Shown: positions 1-8,837 of the stretch, one piece after another
Layout of the letters: each line of letters begins with the position of its first letter
How positions within the stretch are numbered: the stretch's first letter is position 1
Origin: Devosia nanyangense
GTDB lineage: Bacteria > Pseudomonadota > Alphaproteobacteria > Rhizobiales > Devosiaceae
DNA: 53,918 nucleotides
Direction of reading: 5' to 3'
Assembly (NCBI GenBank): GCA_016213505.1
Contig: JACRAF010000055.1
Location: 1-53,918 of the forward strand
The notes under the pieces: generated by a model
The model's input: the letters and a program-made list of their open reading frames with translations, nothing else
Told to the model about the DNA's origin: nothing
The model's database searches: none
Made by a program: the position numbers and the translations under genes

Positions 1-83
1 AACGGTTCCGACACCCCCGCCGCGGAGCAGCGCTGGGCGTCTCGCCTAGCAAAAACATTTCGGAGGCGCCCGGCGCTCTCCGT

Positions 84-106
84 CCGTGGCCCCCTCTTGG
101 CCACGG
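84..106. other. Perfect inverted repeat (possible terminator of the gatA transcript)
   Basis: CCGTGGCC and GGCCACGG form an 8-bp perfect stem around a 7-base loop. It lies 46 bp past the stop of the last minus-strand gene. The nearest run of T on the minus strand (complement of AAAAA at 51-55) is about 30 bases further on, so this is not a textbook rho-independent terminator. The rest of 1-152 shows no gene. Confidence 0.35.
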
Positions 107-152
107 CAAGCCAAACCCCGAACGCCATGGCGTGTCGGGTCCTTCCGCTCGG

Positions 153-470
153 CTAGTGCCTCGTGACGCCGCTCAGGGTCGCCGCCATATGATCCCACTC
201 CGCCTTGACGCTCGCCGTCGCCCGCTTCTTGCCGGAGCGCTTATACCAGTAGTCGGCATTGCCCATGTCCGCCTCGACCCAGTGCAGCAGCGCATGCACC
301 CAGTCGAACTCCATCACGCCTTCCATGGTCTGCACGATGGCGTGCGCCTCCTCCCACTCGGGACCGACGCGGAATTCGCCCTTCCTGATCCACCACAGCG
401 CCTGCAGCGGCTTGGACATGTCCTTGGGCACGTCCTTCCAGTCGGCGGTCGAGAAGATATCGTCGGCCAT
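153..470 (-). CDS. Conserved small protein of unknown function downstream of gatA
   Basis: A 105-residue protein, soluble by composition, acidic in its first half and rich in Trp and His in the middle (WVHALLHWVEADMGNADYWY), ending in a basic stretch. No signal peptide or membrane segment is seen and I do not recognise a named domain. The ATG lies 2 bases after the gatA stop and follows a GGTGGTAAG stretch, so it is probably translated with gatA. A GTG start 12 bases upstream, overlapping gatA, is also possible. The function is unknown. Codon use looks like that of its neighbours, so it is probably a real gene. Confidence 0.7.
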   Translation of the reverse strand: MADDIFSTADWKDVPKDMSKPLQALWWIRKGEFRVGPEWEEAHAIVQTMEGVMEFDWVHALLHWVEADMGNADYWYKRSGKKRATASVKAEWDHMAATLSGVTRH

Positions 471-472
471 GC

Positions 473-1957
473 TTACCACCACTTCACCGGCGAGAAGTCC
501 ATCGCTGCGGAGCGCTCGATGACCCGGCCGGCGGCGAACAGCGTCGCCTCGTCGAACGGCTTGCCGATGAGCTGCAGCCCGAGCGGCAGGCCGGCATGAT
601 CCTTCCCCGCCGGCACGGCGATGCCGGGCAACCCCGCCATGTTCACGGTCACGGTGAACACGTCGTTGAGGTACATCTTCACGGGATCTGCCTTCATGTC
701 CTCGTCGCCGACCCCGAACGCCGCCGAAGGCGTCGCCGGCGTCAGGATGGCATCGACCCCGGCATTGAACGCATCCTCGAAGTCGCGCTTGATCAGCGTC
801 CGCACCTTCTGCGCCTGCACGTAATAGGCGTCGTAGTAGCCGGCCGACAGCACATAGGTGCCGATCATCAGCCGCCGACGCACTTCCGCGCCGAACCCCT
901 TGGCGCGGGTCAGCTCGTACATGTCGGTGATGTCCTTGCCGGCGACCCTGAGGCCGTACTTCACCCCATCATAGCGCGCGAGGTTGGACGAGGCTTCGGC
1001 GGGCGCCACGATGTAGTAGGCGGGCAATGCGTATTTGGTGTGCGGCAGCGAGATGTCGCGCACCGTCGCGCCCGCCGCCGTCAGCCACGCGATGCCCTGC
1101 GTCCACAGCGCCTCGATCTCGTCAGGCATGCCGTCCATGCGGTATTCGCGCGGGATGCCAATGACGAGGCCCCTCACCCCCAGCTCGACCGCCGCGGCAA
1201 AGTCCGGCACAGCGAGGTTTGCGCTGGTCGAATCCTTGGCGTCGAACCCGGCCATCGAGGTCAGCATGATCGCCGCATCCTCGACCGTGCGGGCGATCGG
1301 TCCGGCCTGATCGAGCGAGGAGGCGAAGGCCACGATGCCCCAGCGCGAGCAGCGGCCATAGGTCGGCTTGATGCCGACCGTACCGGTGAATGCCGCCGGC
1401 TGGCGGATCGAGCCGCCAGTATCGGTCGCCGTCGCTCCGGCGCAGAGCCAGGCGGAGACCGCCGCGGCCGAGCCGCCGGACGAGCCGCCGGGCACCAGCT
1501 GGGCGTTGGAGCCCTCCGACCGCCAGGGGTTCACCACGGGGCCGTAGTATGAGGTCTCGTTGGACGAGCCCATGGCGAACTCGTCCATGTTGAGCTTGCC
1601 CAGCATCACCGCGCCGTCGCGCCAGAGATTGGCAGTGACGGTCGACTCGTATTCGGGCCTGAACCCATCGAGGATGTGGCTCGCCGCCTGGGTGTGGAAG
1701 CCCTTGGTGCCGAACAGGTCCTTGATGCCGAGCGGAATGCCCTCGAGCGGCCCCGCGACGCCCGCCATGCGGCGCTCGTCGCTGGCGTTGGCCATCTGCC
1801 GGGCGTGGTCGGCGGTCACCGCCACATAGGCATTGAGCTTGCGGTTGGCGCCCTCGATCGCCGCGAGGTAGGCCTCGGTCAGCTCGATCGAGGAAAAACT
1901 CTTGCCCGTCAGCCCCTTGCGGGCATCGGCAAGCGTAAGCTTGGTGAGATCGGTCAC
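473..1957 (-). CDS. gatA: Asp-tRNA(Asn)/Glu-tRNA(Gln) amidotransferase subunit A
   Basis: GatA releases ammonia from glutamine or asparagine, which GatB then uses to amidate mischarged Glu-tRNA(Gln) or Asp-tRNA(Asn). The 494-residue length is normal. The amidase-signature triad is visible: Lys79 in [10 protein letters not shown], Ser159 in VPGGSSGGS and nucleophile Ser183 in [10 protein letters not shown]. It follows gatC with an acetyltransferase gene between them. gatB is not in the window and probably lies to the left or elsewhere. The small unknown gene begins 2 bases past its stop. Confidence 0.97.
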   Translation of the reverse strand: MTDLTKLTLADARKGLTGKSFSSIELTEAYLAAIEGANRKLNAYVAVTADHARQMANASDERRMAGVAGPLEGIPLGIKDLFGTKGFHTQAASHILDGFRPEYESTVTANLWRDGAVMLGKLNMDEFAMGSSNETSYYGPVVNPWRSEGSNAQLVPGGSSGGSAAAVSAWLCAGATATDTGGSIRQPAAFTGTVGIKPTYGRCSRWGIVAFASSLDQAGPIARTVEDAAIMLTSMAGFDAKDSTSANLAVPDFAAAVELGVRGLVIGIPREYRMDGMPDEIEALWTQGIAWLTAAGATVRDISLPHTKYALPAYYIVAPAEASSNLARYDGVKYGLRVAGKDITDMYELTRAKGFGAEVRRRLMIGTYVLSAGYYDAYYVQAQKVRTLIKRDFEDAFNAGVDAILTPATPSAAFGVGDEDMKADPVKMYLNDVFTVTVNMAGLPGIAVPAGKDHAGLPLGLQLIGKPFDEATLFAAGRVIERSAAMDFSPVKWW

Positions 1958-2059
1958 GTAGGAAGTCTCGCTCGGCTCGGGGCGGGCGCCCCGGTGGAAG
2001 GTTTCCGCCTAGGTATCGCCCTTCCCGCCCCGCCGCAACCCGTAGGACGGCGGTCGCGA

Positions 2060-2539
2060 TCAGGCCGAAACGCCCTGATTCAGCGGCTTCTCGTAGAACA
2101 CCGACCACCGGCTCTCGGGATAATCGAGCACCGGCCCGCACCGGGTGAAGCCCCGGCTCTCGTAAAGCGCCCAGGCCTCCGGATGCCGGTCGCCTGTTTC
2201 GAGCACCAGGCGCTCGACGCCCTCGCGGCGGGCGAGGTCGACAATCCGGTCCAGCAACGCGCTGCCGACGTGTTTTCCGCGCGCTTCGGGCCGCGTGTAC
2301 ATCCGCTTGACCTCGGCGACGCCCTGGCCTTCGCGGCGCAGCGCGCCCATGCCGATCGCCCGGCCGTCCGCGGTGCGGGCGACGAACACGGTGGTCGCCG
2401 ACTCGGCCATCTCCTCGGCCGTCATGTGGTAGCAGGCCTCGGGCGGCGACAGCGTCAGCAGATGCGCATTGAGTTCGGCGATCAGTTCGCGGATCGCCGG
2501 CCGGCGCGGGTCTTCCTGCTCGATGCGGAAGTCGATCAT
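2060..2539 (-). CDS. GNAT-family N-acetyltransferase
   Basis: A 159-residue single-domain acetyltransferase. The acetyl-CoA site is seen as [28 protein letters not shown] (about residues 93-120, the R/Q-x-x-G-x-G/A-type loop being RGKHVG), followed by [21 protein letters not shown], the usual beta5-alpha4 end of the fold. The substrate cannot be told. Its ATG overlaps the gatC stop (ATGA), so it is translated with gatC, and gatA starts 102 bp downstream. A GNAT gene between gatC and gatA is an unusual place and does not imply a role in tRNA amidation. Confidence 0.9.
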   Translation of the reverse strand: MIDFRIEQEDPRRPAIRELIAELNAHLLTLSPPEACYHMTAEEMAESATTVFVARTADGRAIGMGALRREGQGVAEVKRMYTRPEARGKHVGSALLDRIVDLARREGVERLVLETGDRHPEAWALYESRGFTRCGPVLDYPESRWSVFYEKPLNQGVSA

Positions 2540-2823
2540 TCGATGACCTTGGGCACCATGAAGAAATTGTCCTCGCTCAGCGGTGCGTTGGCGACGACCT
2601 GCTCGGGATATCCGCCGTCGGTGACTTTGTCCTCGCGACGGCGCAGCGTCATCGGCGTCACCGAATTCATCGGCTCGACGCCCGCGACGTTCACTTCGCC
2701 TAGTTGCTCGACGAAGCCGAGGATGGTGTTGAGCTCGGTCTGGTACTTTTCGACCTCATCCTCCTCGATGCGAATGCGGGCCAGGCGGCCGATGCGCTTG
2801 ACGGTTGCGGCGTCGACGGACAT
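2536..2823 (-). CDS. gatC: Asp-tRNA(Asn)/Glu-tRNA(Gln) amidotransferase subunit C
   Basis: GatC is the small belt subunit that holds GatA and GatB together. The 95 residues carry the family pattern: an N-terminal helical part ([12 protein letters not shown]), the [22 protein letters not shown] core and an acidic/aromatic tail ([16 protein letters not shown]). The frame is open further upstream, but the ATG at 2823 gives the normal family start [11 protein letters not shown]. Its stop overlaps the start of the acetyltransferase gene. Confidence 0.96.
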   Translation of the reverse strand: MSVDAATVKRIGRLARIRIEEDEVEKYQTELNTILGFVEQLGEVNVAGVEPMNSVTPMTLRRREDKVTDGGYPEQVVANAPLSEDNFFMVPKVIE

Positions 2824-2897
2824 GCGAAAACTCCTGTTCGGGCGCGTTCTAGCAATGGACCCGATGGGATTCCAACGAATTTGGCTGATGGCGGCAA

Positions 2898-3431
2898 TCA
2901 AACCTCGAGGGCAAGACCGGGCTCCAGCGACACCAGCCCGGCCCCGTCGAGGTGCTCGCTCAGTTCGGCCATCGCCGTGTCGAGCGTCTCTTCGTCCGCC
3001 GCCAGGGCGATCAGCCGTGGCCGGGCGACGTCCAGCAGCACGGTCGCTTCGGCCACCAGCGACTCCCGTCCCGAGGTCAACATCACCACGGCGCCGTCGG
3101 CCCAGCGCCCGTAGCGCGGCGGCTCGCCGGAGCCCAACACCACCAGCGGCGGCTCGCCCGGTGCCGCGATCAGCAGCGCTGATGCCCCGATGCGGTAGAT
3201 TTCGATGGGCGTGGCCGCTTCGTCGATCTCGCGCCGTGGCTGCTTCGGCCGCCAAATGGCCGGATCGATCGAGGGGACGGCCTTATCGCCGGCGAGAGCC
3301 ACCACACGGTCCGCCCCCGCCAGAAGCTCGGCGCGATCGATGCCGTCGGGCGCTCCCCCGGCATCGATCACCACGATCTGGCCGCCGACATACACCCGCA
3401 GCGTCGTGCCGCCGAACCAGGTCAGTTTCAC
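2898..3431 (-). CDS. Metallo-beta-lactamase-like protein lacking metal ligands
   Basis: A 177-residue protein whose start, [25 protein letters not shown], matches the first strands of UlaG-type metal-dependent hydrolases, which usually read TWxGHxxxxI and IDP. The family's HxHxDH motif is absent, and the first motif has Gly-Thr where a His is usual, so it should not bind the two metals. Related hydrolase genes are known next to gatC and ruvX in Rhizobiales, so this may be a decayed or re-purposed copy; that is inference. Start GTG; it shares one base with the stop of the DUF2442-HTH gene (TAGTG), so the two are probably coupled. The substrate or role is unknown. Confidence 0.7.
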   Translation of the reverse strand: MKLTWFGGTTLRVYVGGQIVVIDAGGAPDGIDRAELLAGADRVVALAGDKAVPSIDPAIWRPKQPRREIDEAATPIEIYRIGASALLIAAPGEPPLVVLGSGEPPRYGRWADGAVVMLTSGRESLVAEATVLLDVARPRLIALAADEETLDTAMAELSEHLDGAGLVSLEPGLALEV

Positions 3432-3889
3432 TAGCCGGCTTTCCGCTGCTCAAGCAGGTACCGCGTGGCCAGAGCGATACTCTTCGGGATCGGCTTGTCC
3501 TTCCGATAGTCGGCGATCAGTCTGCGCGCTACACCGAGGCGCGCGGCCATGCCGTCGAGACTCATCTGCAGCCGGTCCATCGCGTCGCGAAACTGGGCGT
3601 TGTCGAGCGAAGCATCGGCGAGTTCCTCGATCCAGACGGCAGACAGCTCGGCGCCGTCCGGCCACTCCAGGCAGTCCCCGAACTCGCTCACGCGAAGAGC
3701 CCGGAACAAATCGTCATCCGTTCGCAGGCGCGCGAATATTCTCAGATTCATGAGGGCCGGCCCGACATCGACGACGATCGGCTCGGCGGCCTCCCTCCAC
3801 AGGATGCGAACGTTGCGCCGATCCAGCGCCTCGGCTTTGGCAATCCGAGGGATCGGGCGCCCAACGCTGATGATCTTGCTATCGTGCAT
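3431..3889 (-). CDS. DUF2442 domain protein with C-terminal helix-turn-helix
   Basis: A 152-residue protein. Residues 8-90 look like DUF2442 (VRILWREAAEPIVVDVGPAL, then FARLRTDDDLFRALRVSEFGDCLEWPDGAELS). Residues about 97-145 resemble an XRE-type helix-turn-helix (LDGMAARLGVARRLIADYRKDKP). DUF2442 genes are commonly paired with DUF4160 genes in toxin-antitoxin-like two-gene units, and the DUF2442 partner is the likely antitoxin and repressor. The gene overlaps the DUF4160 gene by 11 bp and is joined to the MBL-like gene downstream. An inverted repeat upstream of the DUF4160 gene is a candidate operator. Function has not been shown; the HTH assignment is by eye. Confidence 0.75.
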   Translation of the reverse strand: MHDSKIISVGRPIPRIAKAEALDRRNVRILWREAAEPIVVDVGPALMNLRIFARLRTDDDLFRALRVSEFGDCLEWPDGAELSAVWIEELADASLDNAQFRDAMDRLQMSLDGMAARLGVARRLIADYRKDKPIPKSIALATRYLLEQRKAG

Positions 3890-4109
3890 TCAACTCATTC
3901 CAAGTGGCCTGAAGCACGGACCGATTCTCCCGAGCCCACACCATTGCCGTGTCGTAGTCGCGCTTGCGGATTGATCCCCGAAGAGTCGAAAGATCCGCCA
4001 GCGCGATCTGCATTTCCATGTCCGGTGTCCAAATATGGAAATGCGGCGGGTCATGGTCGTTGCCGAACATGCGGATCAGGACCTTCCCGGAGCGAAACAA
4101 TGTCGGCAT
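3879..4109 (-). CDS. DUF4160 domain protein (candidate toxin-like partner)
   Basis: A 76-residue protein with the hallmark of DUF4160: RMFGNDHDPPHFHI followed by a strand-rich middle and a helical end (MVWARENRSVLQATWNELNAR). The conserved His pair in HDPPHFH is intact. Such genes usually precede a DUF2442 gene and are suspected toxin-antitoxin-type units, but the biochemical activity is not established to my knowledge. Its ATG is only 14 bases from a TATTTT stretch, so the message may have a very short leader. It is divergent from ruvX, with 45 bp between them. Confidence 0.8.
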   Translation of the reverse strand: MPTLFRSGKVLIRMFGNDHDPPHFHIWTPDMEMQIALADLSTLRGSIRKRDYDTAMVWARENRSVLQATWNELNAR

Positions 4110-4122
4110 ACTGGATCAAAAT

Positions 4123-4139
4123 AGTGCACCAGATGCACT
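4123..4139. promoter_or_regulatory. Candidate operator between DUF4160 gene and ruvX
   Basis: Perfect inverted repeat AGTGCA-CCAGA-TGCACT in the 45-bp divergent spacer. It lies next to a minus-strand TATTTT (4117-4122) that could be the -10 of the DUF4160 promoter. A repressor bound here, perhaps the HTH protein, would block that promoter and perhaps ruvX. The repeat is seen; its function is inferred. Confidence 0.4.
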
Positions 4140-4154
4140 GACGCAAGACCGAGC

Positions 4155-4601
4155 ATGGCTGACCTTCCGACCCTCCCCGCCTCCGGCAAGTTGCTCGGGC
4201 TCGATCTGGGCACCAAGACCATCGGCGTCGCCATCTCCGATGGCATGCGCTATTCCGCGACCCCCCTCGAGACCATCCAGCGCACCAAATTCACCGCCGA
4301 CGCCACCCGCCTGCTGGAGCTGATCGCCGAAAACACCGCTGTCGGCATCGTTCTGGGGCTGCCGCTCAACATGGACGGCTCGGAAGGACCGCGGGTGCAG
4401 TCGACCCGGGCCTTTGCCCGGAGCCTCGGGCAGAAGACGGACCTGCCGATCGTGTTCTGGGACGAGCGGCTGTCCACGTCCGCCGTCACGCGGATGCTCA
4501 TCGAAGCCGACACCCGCCGCGACAAGCGGGCCGAAGTGGTCGACAAGCTCGCCGCGTCCTACATCCTGCAAGGCTTTCTCGATCGGCTTCGGAAAGGATA
4601 A
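4155..4601 (+). CDS. ruvX: Holliday junction resolvase-like RuvX (YqgF)
   Basis: A 148-residue RNase H-fold protein of the RuvX/YqgF family, implicated in pre-16S rRNA 5'-end maturation and in Holliday junction resolution. Motifs seen: [18 protein letters not shown] (first catalytic Asp), [26 protein letters not shown] (catalytic Glu) and the last Asp in [13 protein letters not shown]. The start ATG has only a weak ribosome-binding site. pyrB follows after 68 bp, the usual order in this bacterial group. Confidence 0.93.
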   Translation: MADLPTLPASGKLLGLDLGTKTIGVAISDGMRYSATPLETIQRTKFTADATRLLELIAENTAVGIVLGLPLNMDGSEGPRVQSTRAFARSLGQKTDLPIVFWDERLSTSAVTRMLIEADTRRDKRAEVVDKLAASYILQGFLDRLRKG

Positions 4602-4669
4602 GTCCGCAACCCCGCTTGCCCCTCCGCCCCGGCTGGGCTAGACCCCGCACGCATTCGGGACGGAGCGGA

Positions 4670-5652
<983 letters not shown>

Positions 5653-5656
<4 letters not shown>

Positions 5657-6963
5657 GCGCCCCGATCGTCATCGCCAATGCGCGGATCGTCGATCCGGCC
5701 ACTGACACCGACCGCCCCGGGGCACTCCTCGTTGTCGACGGCAAGATCGATGGGCTCGCCGAGGGCGCGCCGCAGGGCGTGCCGGATGGCGCCACCCTGA
5801 TCGACGCGGGGGGCCTCGTCGTCGCTCCCGGTCTCATCGACATGCGGGTGTTCACCGGCGAGCCGGGACACGAATATCGCGAGACCCTCGCCACCGCCGC
5901 CGAAGCCGCCGCGGCAGGCGGCGTCACCAGCTTCGTCCTGATGCCCGACACCACGCCGGCGGTCGACGACGGAGCCATCGTCGACTTCATCATCCGCCGC
6001 GCCGCCGCGACCGCCAAGGTCAACGTGCTGCCCGCTGCGGCCAGCACCAGGGGCCTGCGCGGCAAAGAAATCACCGAATTCGGCCTGCTCAGGGAAGCCG
6101 GCGCGGTCTGCCTCGCCGACGGGCGGCAGTCGATCCAGTCCGCCGGTCTGTTGCTCGCCGCGATGAGCTACGCCGCCAATTTCGACATGCTCATCGTCCA
6201 CCACCTCGCCGATGCCTCACTGGTTGGCGACGGGGTGATGAACGAGGGGCTCCTCGCCACCACCTCGGGCCTCAAGGGCATTCCGAGCGAAGCCGAAACC
6301 ATCCCCCTCGCCCGCGACCTGCAGCTCGCCGCGCTCACCGGCGTGCGCTACCACGCTGCGCAGATCTCCTGCGCCGGGTCGGTCGAACTGATGCGAAACG
6401 CCAAGCGCCACTCCGGCTCGGTCTCCTGCGGCGTCTCGATCAACAATCTCGCCCTCAACGAGAACGACGTCGCGCCCTACCGCACCTTCTTCAAGCTGTC
6501 GCCCCCGCTGCGCTCGGAAGACGACCGCCGCGAGATGGTCGATGGCCTCCTGAGCGGCGTCATCGACGTCATTCATTCCGCCCACGACCCGCAGGACAGC
6601 GAGGTGAAGCGCCAGCCCTTCGCCGAAGCGTCGGAAGGCGCCATCGGGCTCGAGACGCTGCTGGCCGCGGCGTTGCGGCTGGTCCATTCGGGCGACGTCG
6701 ACCTGATGACGGTGCTGCGCGCGATGACTTCGCGCCCGGCCGAAATCCTCGGCCTCGCCTCGGGCCGCCTCGCGGTGGGCGCACCGGCCGACATTATCGT
6801 CTTCGACCCCGACTATCCCTGGGTCGTCGCGGAAAAGGACATCGTCTCGCGCTCCCGCAACACCGCTTTCGAGGGCGCGCGGATGCAGGGCGCGGTGATG
6901 CAGACCCTCGTTGCGGGCCGCTCCGTCTTCCGCCATGCTCATTGGCCGGAGGGGGCGAAATGA
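5653..6963 (+). CDS. pyrC: Dihydroorotase-like protein, catalytic residues lost (pseudo-DHOase)
   Basis: A 436-residue amidohydrolase-fold protein clearly related to class I dihydroorotase, but with the active site gone. The DxHxH zinc motif reads D63-M-R65-V-F67. The His expected in the HVST motif is Gln237 (AAQISC). The usual TPHH is SINN (262-265), and TDHAPH is S309-A-H-D-P-Q314, so the catalytic Asp is Ala310. Such proteins are known as non-catalytic partners that stabilise ATCase (studied in Pseudomonas). Overlap with pyrB (ATGA) and with plsY (ATGA) supports co-translation. An active PyrC must be encoded elsewhere if the strain makes pyrimidines; that is inference. Confidence 0.92.
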
Positions 6964-7595
6964 TCCCGTACATTCTGGCGGCGTTGATCGGCTATGGGCT
7001 GGGCTCGATCCCGTTCGGCCTGTTGATTACGCAGGCGGCTGGTCTCGGCGACGTCCGCAACATCGGCTCGGGCAATATCGGCGCGACCAATGTTCTCCGC
7101 ACCGGCCGCCGCGAACTTGCCGCGCTGACGCTGCTGCTCGATGCCGCCAAGGGCGCGGTCGCCGTCCTGATCGTCCGCGCCTTCGTGGTCGGGCACGCCG
7201 TTCCGGCAATCGAGGCCGACGGCGGCTGGATCCTCTGCACCGCCGGCGCCGCGGCGTTTCTCGGCCATCTCTTCCCCGTCTGGCTCGGTTTCAAGGGCGG
7301 CAAGGGCGTCGCGGTGTTCATCGGCGTGCTGCTCGGCCTGAGCTGGCCGGTCGGGCTGATCTTCTGTGCCGTTTGGCTGGTCATCGCCTTGGCCCAGAAA
7401 TACTCCTCGCTCGCCGCGCTCACGGCCGCTGTCACCGCGCCGATCTTTGGTTACGTCCTCGACGGCCAGCGCCTCGCCGTTACCGCCGCGGTGCTCGCTG
7501 CTCTGCTGATCTACACGCACCGGGCCAATATCGGCCGGCTGCTCGACGGCAGCGAGCCCAGGATCGGAGCTGAGAAGAAAGAGCCGGCGCCGTGA
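6960..7595 (+). CDS. plsY: Glycerol-3-phosphate acyltransferase (acyl-phosphate type)
   Basis: PlsY is an inner-membrane enzyme that moves the acyl group of acyl phosphate to glycerol 3-phosphate, the first acylation of phospholipid synthesis. The 211 residues are mostly hydrophobic helices. The three family loops are seen: [26 protein letters not shown] and [17 protein letters not shown]. The ATG at 6960 overlaps the pyrC stop and fits better than the ATG 18 bases upstream. The stop overlaps the GTG start of dprA (GTGA), so these genes form one operon. Confidence 0.96.
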   Translation: MIPYILAALIGYGLGSIPFGLLITQAAGLGDVRNIGSGNIGATNVLRTGRRELAALTLLLDAAKGAVAVLIVRAFVVGHAVPAIEADGGWILCTAGAAAFLGHLFPVWLGFKGGKGVAVFIGVLLGLSWPVGLIFCAVWLVIALAQKYSSLAALTAAVTAPIFGYVLDGQRLAVTAAVLAALLIYTHRANIGRLLDGSEPRIGAEKKEPAP

Positions 7596-8719
7596 TCGGC
7601 AGGGCGACCGGCACATCGCTCAGTCGGTCGCAGAAGGTCGCGTGGCTTCGGCTCATCCGCACCGACAATGTCGGGCCGGTGACCTTCCGCCAGCTGCTCA
7701 ACCGCACCGGCTCGGCCGACGCCGCGATCGCCGAACTGCCGCGGCTTGCCAAGCGCCTGGGCCTCGGCGCCCGCGTGCCCAGCGTCGCCGCAGCCGAGGA
7801 CGAGATCGCGGCCCTGGACAAACTCGGCGGGCGGTTGATCGCTTCCAGCGAAGATGCCTACCCGCCGCTGCTGCACCACATCTCCGGTGCGCCGCCGATC
7901 ATCTCGGTCATCGGCGGCGACAATCTCGACTTGGCACGCACAGTCGCCATCGTCGGCGCGCGTAACGCCTCGAGCGCCGGCCAGCGGATGACCTCCGTGC
8001 TGGCCGCCGATCTCGGCGCGGGCGGCTACACCATCGTCTCAGGCCTCGCCCGCGGCATCGACGCCGCCGCGCACAAGGCGTCGCTCATGACCGGCACGGT
8101 CGCCGTCCTCGCCGGCGGCATGGACCACGTCTATCCCGAGGAGAACATCCCGCTCGCCCGAAGCATCGTCGACAATGGCGGCATGCTGCTGACCGAAATG
8201 CCGATCGGCTGGGAGCCGCGCGCCCGCGATTTCCCGCGCCGCAACCGGCTCGTCTCGGGGCTGTCTCTGGGCGTTGTCGTCGTCGAGGCCGCCAAGCGTT
8301 CGGGCTCGCTGATCACGGCCCGGCTCGCATTGGAGCAGAACCGCGACGTCTTTGCCGTCCCCGGCTCGCCGCTCGATCCGCGTGCCGAAGGCGGCAACCA
8401 CCTGATCCAGCAGGGCGCGAGGCTCGTGACCTCCGCTGACGACATCATCGACACGCTGCGCGTGGCCGATCCGGCGCGCAATATGCTGCTCGAGCCGGAC
8501 TGGGAGCCCGAGCCCAGCGCCCTCATAGCGGACGTCGAGCCGACGACAGGCGACCGCGCCCGACTCATCGAAGCGCTGAGCCACACGCCGATGCAGGTCG
8601 ATGCACTGATCGGGACCACCGGGCTCTCGGTCACCGTCGTCCAGACTCTGCTGCTCGAGCTCGATCTGGGCGGCCGTATCGAGTGGTCGAGCGGGCAGTT
8701 GGTGGCGCTGAGGCCCTGA
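7592..8719 (+). CDS. dprA: DNA-processing protein A
   Basis: DprA protects incoming single-stranded DNA and loads RecA during natural transformation; many non-competent species keep the gene. The 375-residue product has an N-terminal helical domain (about 10-70), the Rossmann-like core with [65 protein letters not shown] and [26 protein letters not shown], and a C-terminal winged-helix-like domain (about 310-375). Start GTG, overlapping plsY by 4 bp. Confidence 0.95.
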   Translation: MIGRATGTSLSRSQKVAWLRLIRTDNVGPVTFRQLLNRTGSADAAIAELPRLAKRLGLGARVPSVAAAEDEIAALDKLGGRLIASSEDAYPPLLHHISGAPPIISVIGGDNLDLARTVAIVGARNASSAGQRMTSVLAADLGAGGYTIVSGLARGIDAAAHKASLMTGTVAVLAGGMDHVYPEENIPLARSIVDNGGMLLTEMPIGWEPRARDFPRRNRLVSGLSLGVVVVEAAKRSGSLITARLALEQNRDVFAVPGSPLDPRAEGGNHLIQQGARLVTSADDIIDTLRVADPARNMLLEPDWEPEPSALIADVEPTTGDRARLIEALSHTPMQVDALIGTTGLSVTVVQTLLLELDLGGRIEWSSGQLVALRP

Positions 8720-8731
8720 TGGCGAATTTTC

Positions 8732-8747
8732 TTCCCCTTAAGGGGAA
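8732..8747. repeat. 16-bp perfect palindrome upstream of topA
   Basis: TTCCCCTTAAGGGGAA lies 12 bases after the dprA stop and about 90 bp before the topA start. It could be a dimeric regulator site or, as RNA, a short hairpin. It has no T-run after it, so it is not an ordinary terminator. Confidence 0.4.
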
Positions 8748-8771
8748 CCCTGTTGGTCGCTGCTCCGAAGG

Positions 8772-8800
8772 TTGACAGCGACAACCGGCTTGACCATTTT
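8772..8800 (+). promoter_or_regulatory. Weak candidate promoter of topA
   Basis: A perfect -35 hexamer TTGACA (8772-8777), a 17-base spacer and CATTTT as a poor -10 (8795-8800), about 40 bp before the topA ATG. TTGACC occurs twice more in the spacer region (8790 and 8810). The -10 is unconvincing. Confidence 0.3.
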
Positions 8801-8837
8801 GCGCCCCGTTGACCACCCCCTCCGAAAGCATCGCCGT

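Noticed and set aside
1676..4141. An open frame of 821 codons on the plus strand opposite gatC/gatA and the MBL-like gene
   Set aside because: Low-complexity Arg/Pro/Ala composition typical of a shadow frame in GC-rich DNA; real genes are on the minus strand.
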